NCBI RefSeq assembly: GCF_002975175.1 | Contig: NZ_PCNZ01000010.1 | Location: forward strand, 1 to 64,000 | Length of the DNA stretch: 64,000 nt | Reading direction: 5' to 3' | Source of the DNA: Bacillus sp. MYb209 | Lineage (GTDB): Bacteria > Bacillota > Bacilli > Bacillales > Bacillaceae_G | Shown: one piece after another, positions 31,660-40,811 of the stretch | Numbering within the stretch: the stretch's first letter is position 1 | How the letters are laid out: each line of letters begins with the position of its first letter | Made by a program: the position numbers and the translations under genes | Notes under the pieces: model-generated | What the model was told of the DNA's origin: nothing | What the model saw: the letters and a program-made list of their open reading frames with translations, nothing else | Databases searched by the model: none

Positions 31660-31896
31660 ATGAGGAGAAGAAATACGCAAGCGTTCACGTTTTTAGCATG
31701 GACTTCATTTGTTTGTGCGCTGTCAGGAATGCTAATTGGGATTTACACGTTAGATGAAACGCTTAGTGTAAAAGGGTACTATTTAATCGGAACATTATTT
31801 TTAACGATGTCTTGTTTTGTATTACAAAAAACAATTCGTGATAATGAGGAAGATAATGAAAGATTTCCGAAAAATAAATCGTTAGATAAAGAGTAA
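31660..31896 (+). CDS. YiaA/YiaB family two-helix membrane protein
   Basis: A 78-residue protein with two hydrophobic segments (FTFLAWTSFVCALSGMLIG and YYLIGTLFLTMSCFVLQ) separated by the family linker YTLDETLSVKG. The C-terminus KTIRDNEEDNE is also typical. ATG 31660 follows GAGGGGGAG; the frame extends ten codons upstream without a ribosome-binding site. Function unknown. Confidence 0.88.
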   Translation: MRRRNTQAFTFLAWTSFVCALSGMLIGIYTLDETLSVKGYYLIGTLFLTMSCFVLQKTIRDNEEDNERFPKNKSLDKE

Positions 31897-31903
31897 ATTG
31901 TAA

Positions 31904-31930
31904 AGAAAGGCACTTGCCTTTCTTTTTTTA
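31904..31930 (+). terminator. Terminator after the YiaA/B gene
   Basis: AGAAAGGCA with GCCTTTCT around CTT, then a run of seven T residues. Confidence 0.88.
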
Positions 31931-31960
31931 TGTAAAAATACCGTAAGTGCCGTGTGTTGA

Positions 31961-31996
31961 CTTGCTTGAAGTACTGAAAATTTGGTATCATCAATA
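31961..31996 (+). promoter_or_regulatory. Promoter of gatCAB
   Basis: TTGCTT, an 18-nt spacer and TATCAT, with an extended TGG before the -10 (TTTGGTATCAT). It lies about 45 nt before the GTG start of gatC, and no riboswitch or attenuator is visible. Confidence 0.5.
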
Positions 31997-32037
31997 GTAT
32001 TGTAGATTGAACGATATATTATGGAGGTGGCCTAGCC

Positions 32038-32328
32038 GTGTCAAGAATTTCCGTTGAGAATGTAAAGCACGTAGCACATTTAGCACGTCTTGCAATTACT
32101 GATCAAGAAGCAGAAAAATTTCAAAAACAACTAGATGCAATTGTTACATTTGCAGAACAGTTAAATGAATTAGATACAACAGATGTAAAACCAACAACTC
32201 ATGTATTAACTATGAAAAATGTTATGCGTGAAGATGTGCCAGAAAAAGGTTTACCAGTAGAAGAAGTATTAAAAAATGCACCGGATCACAAAGATAATCA
32301 AATCCGTGTTCCAGCAGTATTAGAATAG
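32038..32328 (+). CDS. gatC: Asp/Glu-tRNA(Asn/Gln) amidotransferase subunit C
   Basis: A 96-residue GatC, the small subunit stabilising the GatA-GatB complex that converts Glu-tRNA(Gln) to Gln-tRNA(Gln) in Bacillus, which lacks Gln[14 protein letters not shown] and [19 protein letters not shown] are family hallmarks. Translation begins with GTG 32038 behind GGAGGTGG. It is the first gene of gatCAB. Confidence 0.96.
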
Positions 32329-32342
32329 AGGAGGGAATTTCG

Positions 32343-33800
32343 ATGTCATTATTTGATCATTCTGTATCAGAGTTACATAAGAAGTTAAACAACAAAGAAA
32401 TTTCCGTTACGGATTTAGTAGAAGAATCTTACAAACGTATTTCGGATGTTGAAGATAACGTAAAAGCTTTTCTTACATTAGATGAAGAAAATGCACGCGC
32501 GAAAGCGAAAGAATTAGATGCAAAGATTGGTGCTGAGGATAATGGTTTATTATTCGGTATGCCAATCGGTGTAAAAGATAACATTGTAACTAACGGTCTT
32601 CGTACAACTTGTGCGAGCAAAATGTTAGCAAACTTCGATCCAATTTACGATGCGACAGTTGTACAAAAGCTAAAAGCTGCTGACACAGTTACAATCGGTA
32701 AATTAAATATGGACGAGTTCGCAATGGGTTCTTCAAATGAAAATTCAGGCTTCTACGCTACAAAAAATCCATGGAACTTAGATTACGTTCCAGGTGGATC
32801 TAGTGGTGGTTCTGCAGCAGCTGTAGCAGCAGGAGAAGTATTATTCTCTCTAGGTTCTGATACGGGTGGTTCTATCCGTCAGCCAGCTGCATATTGCGGC
32901 GTTGTAGGTTTAAAACCAACTTACGGACGTGTATCTCGTTACGGATTAGTAGCATTCGCATCTTCACTTGACCAAATCGGACCGATTACACGTACAGTAG
33001 AAGACAATGCATACTTATTACAAGCTATTTCAGGTATTGACCGTATGGATGCAACTTCTGCAAACGTTGAAGTAGGAAACTACTTAGCTGGTTTAACAGG
33101 CGATGTTAAAGGTTTACGCATTGCTGTACCGAAAGAATACTTAGGCGAAGGTGTTGGCGAAGAAGCTCGTGAGTCAGTACTAGCTGCTTTAAAAGTATTA
33201 GAAGGTATGGGCGCAACTTGGGAGGAAGTATCTCTTCCGCACTCTAAATACGCTCTAGCAACGTATTACTTACTATCTTCTTCTGAAGCATCTGCTAACC
33301 TTTCACGCTTTGATGGCGTACGTTACGGTGTTCGTTCTGATAATGTAAATAATTTATTAGATCTTTACAAAAACACACGTAGCGAAGGTTTCGGTGATGA
33401 AGTAAAACGTCGTATTATGCTAGGTACATTTGCTCTTAGCTCTGGTTACTATGATGCATATTACAAAAAAGCACAACAAGTACGTACATTAATTAAAAAT
33501 GACTTTGAAAATGTATTTGCTAACTATGATGTTATTATTGGACCAACAACGCCAACTCCGGCATTTAAAGTGGGCGAAAAAGTGGACGATCCAATGACAA
33601 TGTATGCAAATGACATTTTAACAATTCCAGTAAACTTAGCGGGTGTTCCAGCGATTTCTGTTCCATGTGGATTTGGTGCTAACAACATGCCACTTGGTCT
33701 ACAAATCATTGGTAAACACTTCGATGAAGCGACAATTTACCGCGTTGCACATGCGTTTGAGCAAGCAACAGACTATCATACAAAAAAAGCAAGTCTGTAA
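32343..33800 (+). CDS. gatA: Asp/Glu-tRNA(Asn/Gln) amidotransferase subunit A
   Basis: A 485-residue amidase-signature enzyme that releases ammonia from glutamine. The Ser-cisSer-Lys triad is in place: Lys in GVKDNIV, the Ser pair in [13 protein letters not shown], and the serine nucleophile in [12 protein letters not shown]. Length and composition are normal. It lies 14 nt after gatC and 14 nt before gatB. Confidence 0.97.
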   Translation: MSLFDHSVSELHKKLNNKEISVTDLVEESYKRISDVEDNVKAFLTLDEENARAKAKELDAKIGAEDNGLLFGMPIGVKDNIVTNGLRTTCASKMLANFDPIYDATVVQKLKAADTVTIGKLNMDEFAMGSSNENSGFYATKNPWNLDYVPGGSSGGSAAAVAAGEVLFSLGSDTGGSIRQPAAYCGVVGLKPTYGRVSRYGLVAFASSLDQIGPITRTVEDNAYLLQAISGIDRMDATSANVEVGNYLAGLTGDVKGLRIAVPKEYLGEGVGEEARESVLAALKVLEGMGATWEEVSLPHSKYALATYYLLSSSEASANLSRFDGVRYGVRSDNVNNLLDLYKNTRSEGFGDEVKRRIMLGTFALSSGYYDAYYKKAQQVRTLIKNDFENVFANYDVIIGPTTPTPAFKVGEKVDDPMTMYANDILTIPVNLAGVPAISVPCGFGANNMPLGLQIIGKHFDEATIYRVAHAFEQATDYHTKKASL

Positions 33801-33814
33801 GGAGGCGAGCATAG

Positions 33815-35242
33815 ATGAATTTAGAAACAATTATTGGTTTAGAGGTTCACGTTGAGTTAAAAACAAATTCGAAAATTTTCTCTGCGAGTCCAACAGAATT
33901 CGGAGCGGAGCCAAATACACAAACAAGTGTAATTGACTTAGGATACCCAGGGGTACTTCCTACTTTAAATAAGGAAGCAGTTAACTTTGCAATGAAAGCT
34001 GCAATGGCATTAAACTGTGAAATCGCAACGGAAACGAAGTTCGACCGTAAAAACTATTTCTACCCAGATAATCCGAAAGCTTACCAAATCTCTCAATTTG
34101 ATAAGCCAATTGGTGAAAATGGTTGGATTGAAATCGAAGTAGACGGTAAAAAGAAACGTATCGGTATTACACGTCTTCATTTAGAAGAAGATGCTGGTAA
34201 ATCAACGCATACAGCTGAAGGTTCATTAGTAGACTACAACCGTCAAGGTATGCCTTTAATCGAGATCGTATCTGAGCCAGATATGCGTACTCCAGAAGAA
34301 GCATATGCCTACTTAGAGAAGTTAAAATCAATCATTCAATATACAGGTGTATCTGATTGTAAGATGGAAGAAGGTTCTCTTCGTTGTGATGCGAATATTT
34401 CACTTCGTCCAGTTGGACAAGAGAAGTTCGGTACAAAAGCAGAACTGAAAAACTTAAACTCTTTCACTTACGTGCAAAAAGGTCTTGAGCATGAGCAAGT
34501 GCGCCAAGAGAAAGAATTATTATCTGGCGGTATCATCCAACAAGAAACACGTCGTTATGATGAAGCAACGAAGAAAACAATCTTAATGCGTATAAAAGAA
34601 GGATCTGACGATTACCGTTACTTCCCAGAGCCAGACTTAGTTGAACTTTACATCGACGATGAGTGGAAAGAAGAAATTCGTGCTTCTATTCCAGAACTTC
34701 CAGATGTACGTAAAGCTCGCTATGTTGAAGAAATTGGCTTACCGGCTTATGATGCACACGTATTAACATTAACGAAAGAGATGTCTGATTTCTTTGAAGC
34801 AACAGTTGCAGACGGTGCTGATGCGAAATTAACATCAAACTGGTTAATGGGTGAAGTACTTGCATACTTAAACAAACAACAAAAAGAACTAAAAGACGTT
34901 GCATTAACGCCTACTGGTTTATCTAAAATGGTTCAATTAATTGAAAAAGGTACAATTTCTTCTAAAATCGCGAAGAAAGTATTTAACGAATTAATTGAAA
35001 AAGGTGGAGACCCAGAAGAAATCGTTAAAGCGAAAGGTCTTGTTCAAATTTCTGACGAGGGTACACTTCGTAAAGTTGTAACAGAAATTCTTGATAATAA
35101 TGAGCAATCTATTGAAGACTTTAAAAACGGTAAAGACCGTGCAATTGGCTTCTTAGTTGGTCAAATTATGAAAGCTACAAAAGGACAAGCAAATCCACCG
35201 CTTGTTAACAAAATCTTACTTGAAGAGATTAATAAGCGCTAA
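33815..35242 (+). CDS. gatB: Asp/Glu-tRNA(Asn/Gln) amidotransferase subunit B
   Basis: A 475-residue subunit with kinase and amidation activity. [18 protein letters not shown] at the start, the [18 protein letters not shown] signature, and [12 protein letters not shown]-like [12 protein letters not shown] are diagnostic. The C-terminal helical and tail (YqeY-like) domains follow to [18 protein letters not shown] terminator follows. In B. subtilis the next genes are yerO and swrC; here they are absent. Confidence 0.97.
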   Translation: MNLETIIGLEVHVELKTNSKIFSASPTEFGAEPNTQTSVIDLGYPGVLPTLNKEAVNFAMKAAMALNCEIATETKFDRKNYFYPDNPKAYQISQFDKPIGENGWIEIEVDGKKKRIGITRLHLEEDAGKSTHTAEGSLVDYNRQGMPLIEIVSEPDMRTPEEAYAYLEKLKSIIQYTGVSDCKMEEGSLRCDANISLRPVGQEKFGTKAELKNLNSFTYVQKGLEHEQVRQEKELLSGGIIQQETRRYDEATKKTILMRIKEGSDDYRYFPEPDLVELYIDDEWKEEIRASIPELPDVRKARYVEEIGLPAYDAHVLTLTKEMSDFFEATVADGADAKLTSNWLMGEVLAYLNKQQKELKDVALTPTGLSKMVQLIEKGTISSKIAKKVFNELIEKGGDPEEIVKAKGLVQISDEGTLRKVVTEILDNNEQSIEDFKNGKDRAIGFLVGQIMKATKGQANPPLVNKILLEEINKR

Positions 35243-35310
35243 AAATAAGAGCGGAATTCTTATTTTTGAACGCTAAAATAGTATAGATTCTTAAAGATTA
35301 AACAGAAAAA

Positions 35311-35337
35311 ACACCCGTATTTGGGTGTTTTTTCTGA
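35311..35337 (+). terminator. Terminator of gatCAB
   Basis: AAAAACACCCG and TTGGGTGTTTTTT form a stem with a short loop; the T run is part of the right arm. It lies about 70 nt past gatB. Confidence 0.88.
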
Positions 35338-35406
35338 GTTAATCAAACGTTTGTTTAAATGATAAAAAATAATTTAAACAATAATTTAAACAAACGTTTG
35401 ATTAAC
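35338..35406. promoter_or_regulatory. 23-bp inverted repeat, TetR-type operator relic
   Basis: Two 23-nt arms (35338-35360 and 35384-35406) are exact complements; each contains CAAACGTTTG, itself a perfect palindrome, typical of TetR-family operators (the half-site AATCAAACGTTTG resembles them). No tetR gene or efflux gene is present in the window here. The arms end 50 nt before a TG-extended -10 (TGGTATGAT). Confidence 0.65.
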
Positions 35407-35470
35407 TTTGAAAAGTGAAAAAATGTTTGTATAGCAACTATGGTATGATAGTTGCAAAAAGGTGGGAATA

Positions 35471-35509
35471 ATGATAAATCTAGACATAGAGGTTTTTTTC
35501 ATATCATGA
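35471..35509 (+). CDS. Possible 12-residue minigene or gene-start remnant
   Basis: ATG 35471 is preceded by AAGGTGGG at good spacing and a TGGTATGAT promoter element, but the frame stops after 12 codons (MINLDIEVFFIS). The strong signals with so short a frame suggest either a leader peptide or the truncated start of a deleted gene. No known family. Confidence 0.25.
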   Translation: MINLDIEVFFIS

Positions 35510-35574
35510 AATAATAGATAATTATTATTCATTATATGTAAATTGATGTGAGAGAATGGATAGACATAAATTTT

Positions 35575-35733
35575 TGGTCAAATAAAACAAAACTATCAGG
35601 AGTAAACAGTTACTTTTGATGGGCTACACGAATCGGGTTCTTACTGCCTGTTTGAGCGGAATTAAAGAAGGATAGGAAGATGAGAGGAGGTAGGCATAGG
35701 GATACTGAATAAGAGTTCGGTGTATTCTTTTTT
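35575..35733 (+). ncRNA. Unexplained leader with terminator before dgkB
   Basis: The leader may start after TTGATG, 17 nt, ATAAAT (35543-35571). It contains AAACAG pairing with CTGTTT around GATGGGCTACACGAATCGGG, a purine-rich GATGAGAGGAGG block, and ends with a G-T-containing stem (35702-35723) followed by TTCTTTTTTC. The architecture is that of a cis-acting regulator with a terminator just ahead of the kinase gene. It does not match the riboswitch classes I know (purine, SAM, TPP, FMN, glycine, preQ1, ZTP, T-box). Confidence 0.4.
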
Positions 35734-35763
35734 CAATGAATATGGAATTTCCTGTGCTAATAA

Positions 35764-36669
35764 ATGATGAAGCGAGCAAGAATTATTTATAATCCTACTT
35801 CTGGGCGCGAGCTATTTAAGAAGAGCTTACCAGAAGTATTACAAAAATTAGAACAAGCTGGATATGAAGCGTCTTGTCATGCGACAACTGGTCCTGGAGA
35901 TGCGACTGTGGCAGCGAGGCAAGCTGCGGATCGTAAGTTTGATGTTGTTATCGCAGCTGGTGGTGATGGTACATTAAATGAAGTAGTGAACGGTTTAGTA
36001 GGACATGAGCATCGTCCAAAGTTTGGAATTATTCCAGTTGGAACGACAAATGATTTTGCGCGTGCGATCGGTGTACCTCGTGCTATTGAAGAGGCTGCGG
36101 ATATTATTTGTGAAGGAACAACGGTACCGTTAGATCTTGGTAGAGCGAACGATACATATTTCATTAATATCGCTGGTGGCGGCCGTATTACAGAATTAAC
36201 ATATGAAGTACCAAGCAAGCTAAAGACAGTATTAGGTCAACTTGCTTACTATTTAAAAGGAATCGAAATGTTACCATCATTACATCCAACATATGTTGAA
36301 ATCGAGTATGATGGGAAGTTGCTACAAGAAGAAATTACGATGTTTTTAATTACGAATACTCGTTCAGTTGGTGGATTCGAAAAAGTAGCACCATATGCAT
36401 CTATTAACGATGGATTATTTGATTTATTAGTACTGAAAAAAGGTTCTATCGCTGATTTAATTAAAGCAGCAACACAAGCGCAGCGTGGGGAACATATTAA
36501 CAATCCAAAAGTGCTATATACACAAGCGAATCGTATTAAAGTGCATTCACCTGATAAATTAATGATCAACTTAGATGGTGAATATGGCGGAGATGCACCG
36601 ATGGAATTCGAAAATATATATCATTGTCTGGAACTATTTGTTCCTGAACATCAAGAGGATGCCCTGTAA
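35764..36669 (+). CDS. dgkB: Diacylglycerol kinase
   Basis: A soluble DgkB/DagK, 301 residues, that recycles diacylglycerol left by lipoteichoic acid synthesis to phosphatidic acid. RIIYNPTSG opens the fold, VIAAGGDGTLNEVVNGL is the nucleotide loop, GIIPVGTTNDFARAIG follows, and INDGLFDLLVL is near the C-terminus. The start is an ATGATG pair with a poor ribosome-binding site (GGAATTT far upstream), so translation may depend on leader structure. A terminator overlaps the stop codon. Confidence 0.94.
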   Translation: MMKRARIIYNPTSGRELFKKSLPEVLQKLEQAGYEASCHATTGPGDATVAARQAADRKFDVVIAAGGDGTLNEVVNGLVGHEHRPKFGIIPVGTTNDFARAIGVPRAIEEAADIICEGTTVPLDLGRANDTYFINIAGGGRITELTYEVPSKLKTVLGQLAYYLKGIEMLPSLHPTYVEIEYDGKLLQEEITMFLITNTRSVGGFEKVAPYASINDGLFDLLVLKKGSIADLIKAATQAQRGEHINNPKVLYTQANRIKVHSPDKLMINLDGEYGGDAPMEFENIYHCLELFVPEHQEDAL

Positions 36670-36685
36670 AGGCATCCTTTTTTGC
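36656..36685 (+). terminator. Terminator of dgkB
   Basis: AGGATGCC with GGCATCCT around a loop containing the stop codon, then TTTTTGC. Confidence 0.88.
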
Positions 36686-36687
36686 TT

Positions 36688-36813
36688 TTTCCCAGCTATT
36701 TGCGAGTAATAAGACTCCCAATCAAAATTCGACCCAAGCAAAGAAGTTAGGCGGAAGTGGGCTAATGATCAGCGGGGGATGGACAGCCCCCGCTGATTAA
36801 AGTTTCTCTTTAT
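36688..36813 (+). repeat. Degenerate bcr1-like repeat
   Basis: Shares with the full bcr1 copies the blocks AATAAGACTCCCA, GAAGTTAGG and the right end GATCAGCGGGGGATGG...CCCCCGCTGATTAAAGTTTC with the final CTTTAT. It is shorter, the left end TTTATCCCGC and the middle ACTGCCCG parts are lost or diverged, and no intact flanking TTTAT is seen on the left. An old copy, in the same orientation as the other two. Confidence 0.65.
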
Positions 36814-36932
36814 ACAGATGAATTGTAAATTGGAAGTTAGTTTGATTTTTATGGTATTTTTACAATCCGTTTATTTTTTATCCATATTTTATTGATACAC
36901 TGGAAGAGATAAGAAATGAGAGGTAGGGTGCT

Positions 36933-37679
36933 ATGGAGAAGGTAAAAGCAATACTATTTGATAAAGATGGGACATTAATGGATTTTCATTCGATTTGGAT
37001 AAAAGTAGCTGAAGAGCTTGTTGCAGAATGTATAAATTTATATCAATTACCAGAATCAATGCAACCAACGTTATTAAAGGAGATAGGCGTAGACGGAGCA
37101 TTTGTTCATCCGCGTAGTGCGCTCGCTGCTGGAACGAGTCTTGATGTTGCCAAGGGGCTTTGTAAGTATATTGCATCATCTAGAGAAGAAGAGATGCATC
37201 AATGGGTGAGTGAAAAGTTGTTTGCTCTTATGTACGAGCATCGTTCACATATGAGAATGACGGCAGATTTACCGAAAGTTTTACAAGCGTTAAAGGATAG
37301 AGGATTTATTCTAGGTGTCGTTACAGCTGATGATTTCGCGCCGACAGAATTATTTTTAAAGCAATATCAATTGGAAGCTTTTTTTGATTGTGTTATAGCT
37401 TCAGATACATTTCCAGCACAGAAGCCAGATAAAAAAATTGTAGAATCGTTTTGTGAGAGATTTAATTTAGAGACATGCGAAATAGCGGTCGTCGGGGATA
37501 CACCGACGGATTTACATTTAGCGAAAAATGGTGGCGACTGTTATGCGATTGGCGTACTATCTGGTACGGGTGATCGTCAAACGTTAGAACCACTTGCAGA
37601 TTTAGTATTACAATCTGTTGAAGATTTAATTTCTCATTCAGGTGAGTTTATTTGGAAACAAGGAAAGTCTAATGTATAA
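36933..37679 (+). CDS. HAD family phosphatase
   Basis: A 248-residue HAD hydrolase. Motif I FDKDGTLMDF has the nucleophile and acid aspartates (D-x-D) near residue 10, motif II is VVTADD, motif III lies at QKPDKK, and motif IV is AVVGDTPTDL. A helical cap lies between residues 15 and 100, as in phosphoglycolate-phosphatase-like subfamilies. The substrate cannot be read from sequence. It is a single unit with a terminator between bcr1-like DNA and the GABA genes. Confidence 0.88.
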   Translation: MEKVKAILFDKDGTLMDFHSIWIKVAEELVAECINLYQLPESMQPTLLKEIGVDGAFVHPRSALAAGTSLDVAKGLCKYIASSREEEMHQWVSEKLFALMYEHRSHMRMTADLPKVLQALKDRGFILGVVTADDFAPTELFLKQYQLEAFFDCVIASDTFPAQKPDKKIVESFCERFNLETCEIAVVGDTPTDLHLAKNGGDCYAIGVLSGTGDRQTLEPLADLVLQSVEDLISHSGEFIWKQGKSNV

Positions 37680-37684
37680 ATGGA

Positions 37685-37730
37685 TAAGTCTATAAGGACT
37701 CTATATGAGTCTTTATAGACTTATTTTTTA
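37685..37730 (+). terminator. Terminator after the HAD gene
   Basis: TAAGTCTATAA with the matching TTTATAGACTTA (and inner GACT/AGTC pairing) then TTTTTTA. Confidence 0.88.
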
Positions 37731-37774
37731 TGCCGAGATAGTAAGAGAATGGGATCAATACTAGAAAGAGGAAG

Positions 37775-37791
37775 TTGGCATACATCTTGCA
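37775..37791 (+). promoter_or_regulatory. Sigma-54 (-24/-12) promoter of gabT
   Basis: TTGGCATACATCTTGCA has the sigma-54 promoter architecture: GG and GC with exactly 10 nt between them. It lies 43 nt upstream of the gabT ATG. A SigL-dependent activator is encoded by the next gene but one, and GABA use in this group is known to be sigma-54 dependent. Confidence 0.9.
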
Positions 37792-37833
37792 ATATAAAGA
37801 GAAAACATTGTATAGAAAAGGATGGGGTACACA

Positions 37834-39198
37834 ATGAACACAAAAAAATTTGCTAAAGTAAATGAACAAATTCCAGGACCGAAAGCAGCGTCTTTATTAG
37901 AACGCCGCCAAAATATAGTACCAAAAGGAGTAAGTAATGGTATTCCAACATTTGTACAGTCTGCAAATGGTGCACTCGTAACAGATGTGGATGGAAACCA
38001 GTATATTGATTTCGCAGGAGCAATCGGGACAATTAATGTAGGACATTGTCATCCTACTGTTAAAGAAGCGCTTCATAAACAAGTAGATCAATATATTCAT
38101 ACTGGTTTTAATGTGATGATGTATGAGCCATATATTGAATTGGCAGAAAAACTGGCAGCATTAGCACCAGGTAATTTCGATAAACAAGTGCTGTTTTTAA
38201 ACAGTGGGGCAGAAGCGGTTGAAAATGCAGTGAAGATTGCTCGTAAATATACGAAGAGACCTGGAATTATTGCATTTTCTAAAGGATTTCATGGGCGTAC
38301 ATTAATGACAATGACGATGACAAGTAAAGTAAAACCATATAAATTTGGATTTGGCCCATTTGCTCCAGAAGTATATAAAGCGCCATTCCCATATGAATAC
38401 CGTCGCCCAGAAGGGTTAACAGAAGAGCAGTATGATGACTTTATCATTGAAGAGTTTAAGAACTTCTTCATATCAGAAGTAGCACCAGAAACAATTGCAG
38501 CTGTTGTAATGGAGCCTGTTCAAGGGGAAGGTGGATTTATCGTTCCAAGTAAGAAATTTGTTCAAGAAGTACGCAGTATTTGTTCAGAGCACGGTATTTT
38601 ATTTGTAGCTGATGAAATTCAAACAGGCTTTAGTCGTACCGGAAAATACTTTGCAATTGATCATTATGATGTCGTTCCAGATTTAATTACGGTATCTAAA
38701 TCATTAGGTGCTGGTGTACCGATAAGCGGTGTGATTGGGCGTAAAGAAATTATGAATGAGTCTGCACCGGGAGAACTGGGCGGAACGTATGCAGGAAGCC
38801 CACTAGGGTGTGCGGCTGCATTAGCTGTACTTGATGTAATAGAAAAAGAGAAATTAAATGATAGAGCGATAGAAGTAGGGAAAGTCGTAATGAACCGATT
38901 CCAAGAGATGAAAAACAAATATAATTGCATCGGTGATGTGCGCGGCTTAGGGGCAATGTGTGCATTCGAGCTCGTTCAAGATCGTAAGACAAAAGCGCCT
39001 GATAAAGCATTAGCGGCTAATTTATGTGCAGAAGCAAATAAGCATGGATTACTTCTACTATCAGCAGGAACATATGGAACTGTTATTCGTGTGTTAATGC
39101 CATTAGTGATTACAGATGAGCAACTTGAGGAAGGTTTAACAATAATTGAAGAATCATTGCAAGCTTGTTATGAGCAAGCAAACATCGCTCGTGTATAA
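37834..39198 (+). CDS. gabT: 4-aminobutyrate aminotransferase
   Basis: A class III PLP aminotransferase of 454 residues, converting GABA and 2-oxoglutarate to succinate semialdehyde and glutamate. FLNSGAEAVENAVKIARK, the EPVQGEGGF block, VADEIQTGFSRTG with the PLP-binding Asp, and TVSKSLGAGVP with the Schiff-base lysine are all present. ATG 37834 follows GGATGGGG; the frame is open four codons upstream. Expression comes from the sigma-54 promoter. Confidence 0.96.
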   Translation: MNTKKFAKVNEQIPGPKAASLLERRQNIVPKGVSNGIPTFVQSANGALVTDVDGNQYIDFAGAIGTINVGHCHPTVKEALHKQVDQYIHTGFNVMMYEPYIELAEKLAALAPGNFDKQVLFLNSGAEAVENAVKIARKYTKRPGIIAFSKGFHGRTLMTMTMTSKVKPYKFGFGPFAPEVYKAPFPYEYRRPEGLTEEQYDDFIIEEFKNFFISEVAPETIAAVVMEPVQGEGGFIVPSKKFVQEVRSICSEHGILFVADEIQTGFSRTGKYFAIDHYDVVPDLITVSKSLGAGVPISGVIGRKEIMNESAPGELGGTYAGSPLGCAAALAVLDVIEKEKLNDRAIEVGKVVMNRFQEMKNKYNCIGDVRGLGAMCAFELVQDRKTKAPDKALAANLCAEANKHGLLLLSAGTYGTVIRVLMPLVITDEQLEEGLTIIEESLQACYEQANIARV

Positions 39199-39313
39199 AA
39201 ACTGAATTATAAATCACAAACATTCTAGCCGGCTCTATATAAAATACAGAAAATTCATTTTATAATAAAGGTAGTAAAGTGAATCGATGGATTTGAAGTA
39301 GGGAGTGGCTAGG

Positions 39314-40666
39314 ATGGTTGCAGAAAAGGAACGAGTGTTGATGGATTTACAAGATGTATTTGAATATGCATTTGACGAAATTTTTGTTACGGATGATAAG
39401 GGAATCGTTGTACGTGTAAATAGTATGTGTGAAAGACATTACCAGCTCTCTGCTAAGGAATTAGTAGGAAAGCATGTACAAGAACTACAGAAAGAAGGGA
39501 TTTTTTATCCATCGGCAACATTAGAAGTGATTGAAAAAAAGAGACCAGTTGAACTTGTTCAAACAACGAAATCAGGAGAGTATTTGCATGTTCGTACAAG
39601 GCCTGTTTTTGATGATGAGGGAAATTTAAGAAGAGTGATTAGTTATTCTCGTGATCTTACAGAACTCTATCAATTACGTCAAAAGATAGAGGAAATGGAT
39701 AATCAGCTAAAGACATATAAGAAAGAATTAAGAGAAACATATGAGCATGAAGGACTTATTTTTAAAAGCATCGCTATGCAAAAAATAATCGAAACAATAA
39801 AAAAAGTATCTGTAGTGGATAGTACTGTTCTCGTATTAGGTGAGACTGGAGTGGGGAAAAGCCGATTAGTACGTCATTTACATGAAGTGAGTAACCGGAA
39901 GCATGAAAGTTTCTATGAAATTAATTGTGCGGCATTGCCGACGAATTTAATTGAATCTGAGCTTTTTGGATATTCAGGTGGGTCTTTTACAGGTGCAAAT
40001 CGTGAAGGGAAAAAGGGATTACTAGAATCAGCACATAAAGGGACCCTTTTCTTAGATGAAATTGGTGAAATGCCGCTTGAAATTCAAGCGAAGCTTTTGC
40101 AAGTATTGCAAGAAAAAACGTTTCGCCCTATAGGCGGAAGAGAATTAAAAAAGGTGGACGTTAGAATTGTAGCGGCAACAAATAGAGATTTAAGTACGAT
40201 GGTGAAACAAGGAACATTCCGGAAAGATTTATACTATCGTCTGAATGTCATTCCAATTTCAATTCCGCCACTTCGGGAAAGAACAGAGGACATCTTGCCG
40301 ATCATCTATCATTATTTACAGCATTTTAATAAAAAGTACGGACGTGATGTGAAGTTAGCACCTAGTACGTTACAAATGTTTGTCGGATATCCATGGGAAG
40401 GAAACAATAGGGAAATAGAGAATGTAATTGAAAGAATTGTTATCACTGCAGATGATTTTGTAATGGTAGAAGATTTGCCACTATCTATGCAAGAGGCTAC
40501 AGTTGAACAATCCGGACAAAGTCTTTATAGAATGCTGGAAGAGGTAGAGAGAAATATTATTATTAAAGCGTATAAAACGTATGGATCAAGTTATAAAGTA
40601 GCTGAATTTTTGCAAATAAGTCAATCTGCTGCTACTAGAAAAATTAAGAAGTTTATCCCGCATTAA
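39314..40666 (+). CDS. gabR: Sigma-54-dependent GABA regulator, PAS-AAA-HTH
   Basis: A 450-residue enhancer-binding protein. An N-terminal PAS domain (about residues 10-115) is followed by a coiled linker (QKIEEMDNQLKTYKKELRE) and a sigma-54 AAA domain with Walker A GETGVGKS, Walker B FLDEIGEM and the GSFTGA loop (usual GAFTGA, here Ser for Ala), then a Fis-type HTH. ATG 39314 has GGGAG at good spacing. The last four residues, FIPH, and the stop come from the bcr1 repeat at 40652, so the native C-terminus has been altered. It probably activates the gabT promoter. Confidence 0.92.
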   Translation: MVAEKERVLMDLQDVFEYAFDEIFVTDDKGIVVRVNSMCERHYQLSAKELVGKHVQELQKEGIFYPSATLEVIEKKRPVELVQTTKSGEYLHVRTRPVFDDEGNLRRVISYSRDLTELYQLRQKIEEMDNQLKTYKKELRETYEHEGLIFKSIAMQKIIETIKKVSVVDSTVLVLGETGVGKSRLVRHLHEVSNRKHESFYEINCAALPTNLIESELFGYSGGSFTGANREGKKGLLESAHKGTLFLDEIGEMPLEIQAKLLQVLQEKTFRPIGGRELKKVDVRIVAATNRDLSTMVKQGTFRKDLYYRLNVIPISIPPLRERTEDILPIIYHYLQHFNKKYGRDVKLAPSTLQMFVGYPWEGNNREIENVIERIVITADDFVMVEDLPLSMQEATVEQSGQSLYRMLEEVERNIIIKAYKTYGSSYKVAEFLQISQSAATRKIKKFIPH

Positions 40667-40794
40667 CGGGCAGTACGGACCCACTTGAAAATTGATGAAG
40701 ACAAATGGATAAGAGGGAGAACAACTGCCCGTAAATGCCCGATTGGTTCAACTAATAATCAGTGGGTCCCCCACTGATTAAAGTTTCACTTTAT
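40652..40794 (+). repeat. bcr1 repeat element, copy 2, at the gabR-gabD junction
   Basis: TTTAT borders at 40652-40656 and 40790-40794 enclose 143 bp with the same left end (CCCGCATTAACGGGCAGT) and right end (CTGATTAAAGTTTCACTTTAT) as copy 1. The right internal hairpin is shortened to AATCAGTGGGTCCCCCACTGATT. It lies inside the last codons of gabR and 17 nt before the gabD start. Confidence 0.9.
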
Positions 40795-40811
40795 AGAGGA
40801 GGAAGAAAACA

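Noticed and set aside
35575-35733. ZTP, T-box or other known riboswitch before dgkB
   Set aside because: None of the conserved core motifs of these classes can be found; it is left as an unidentified leader.
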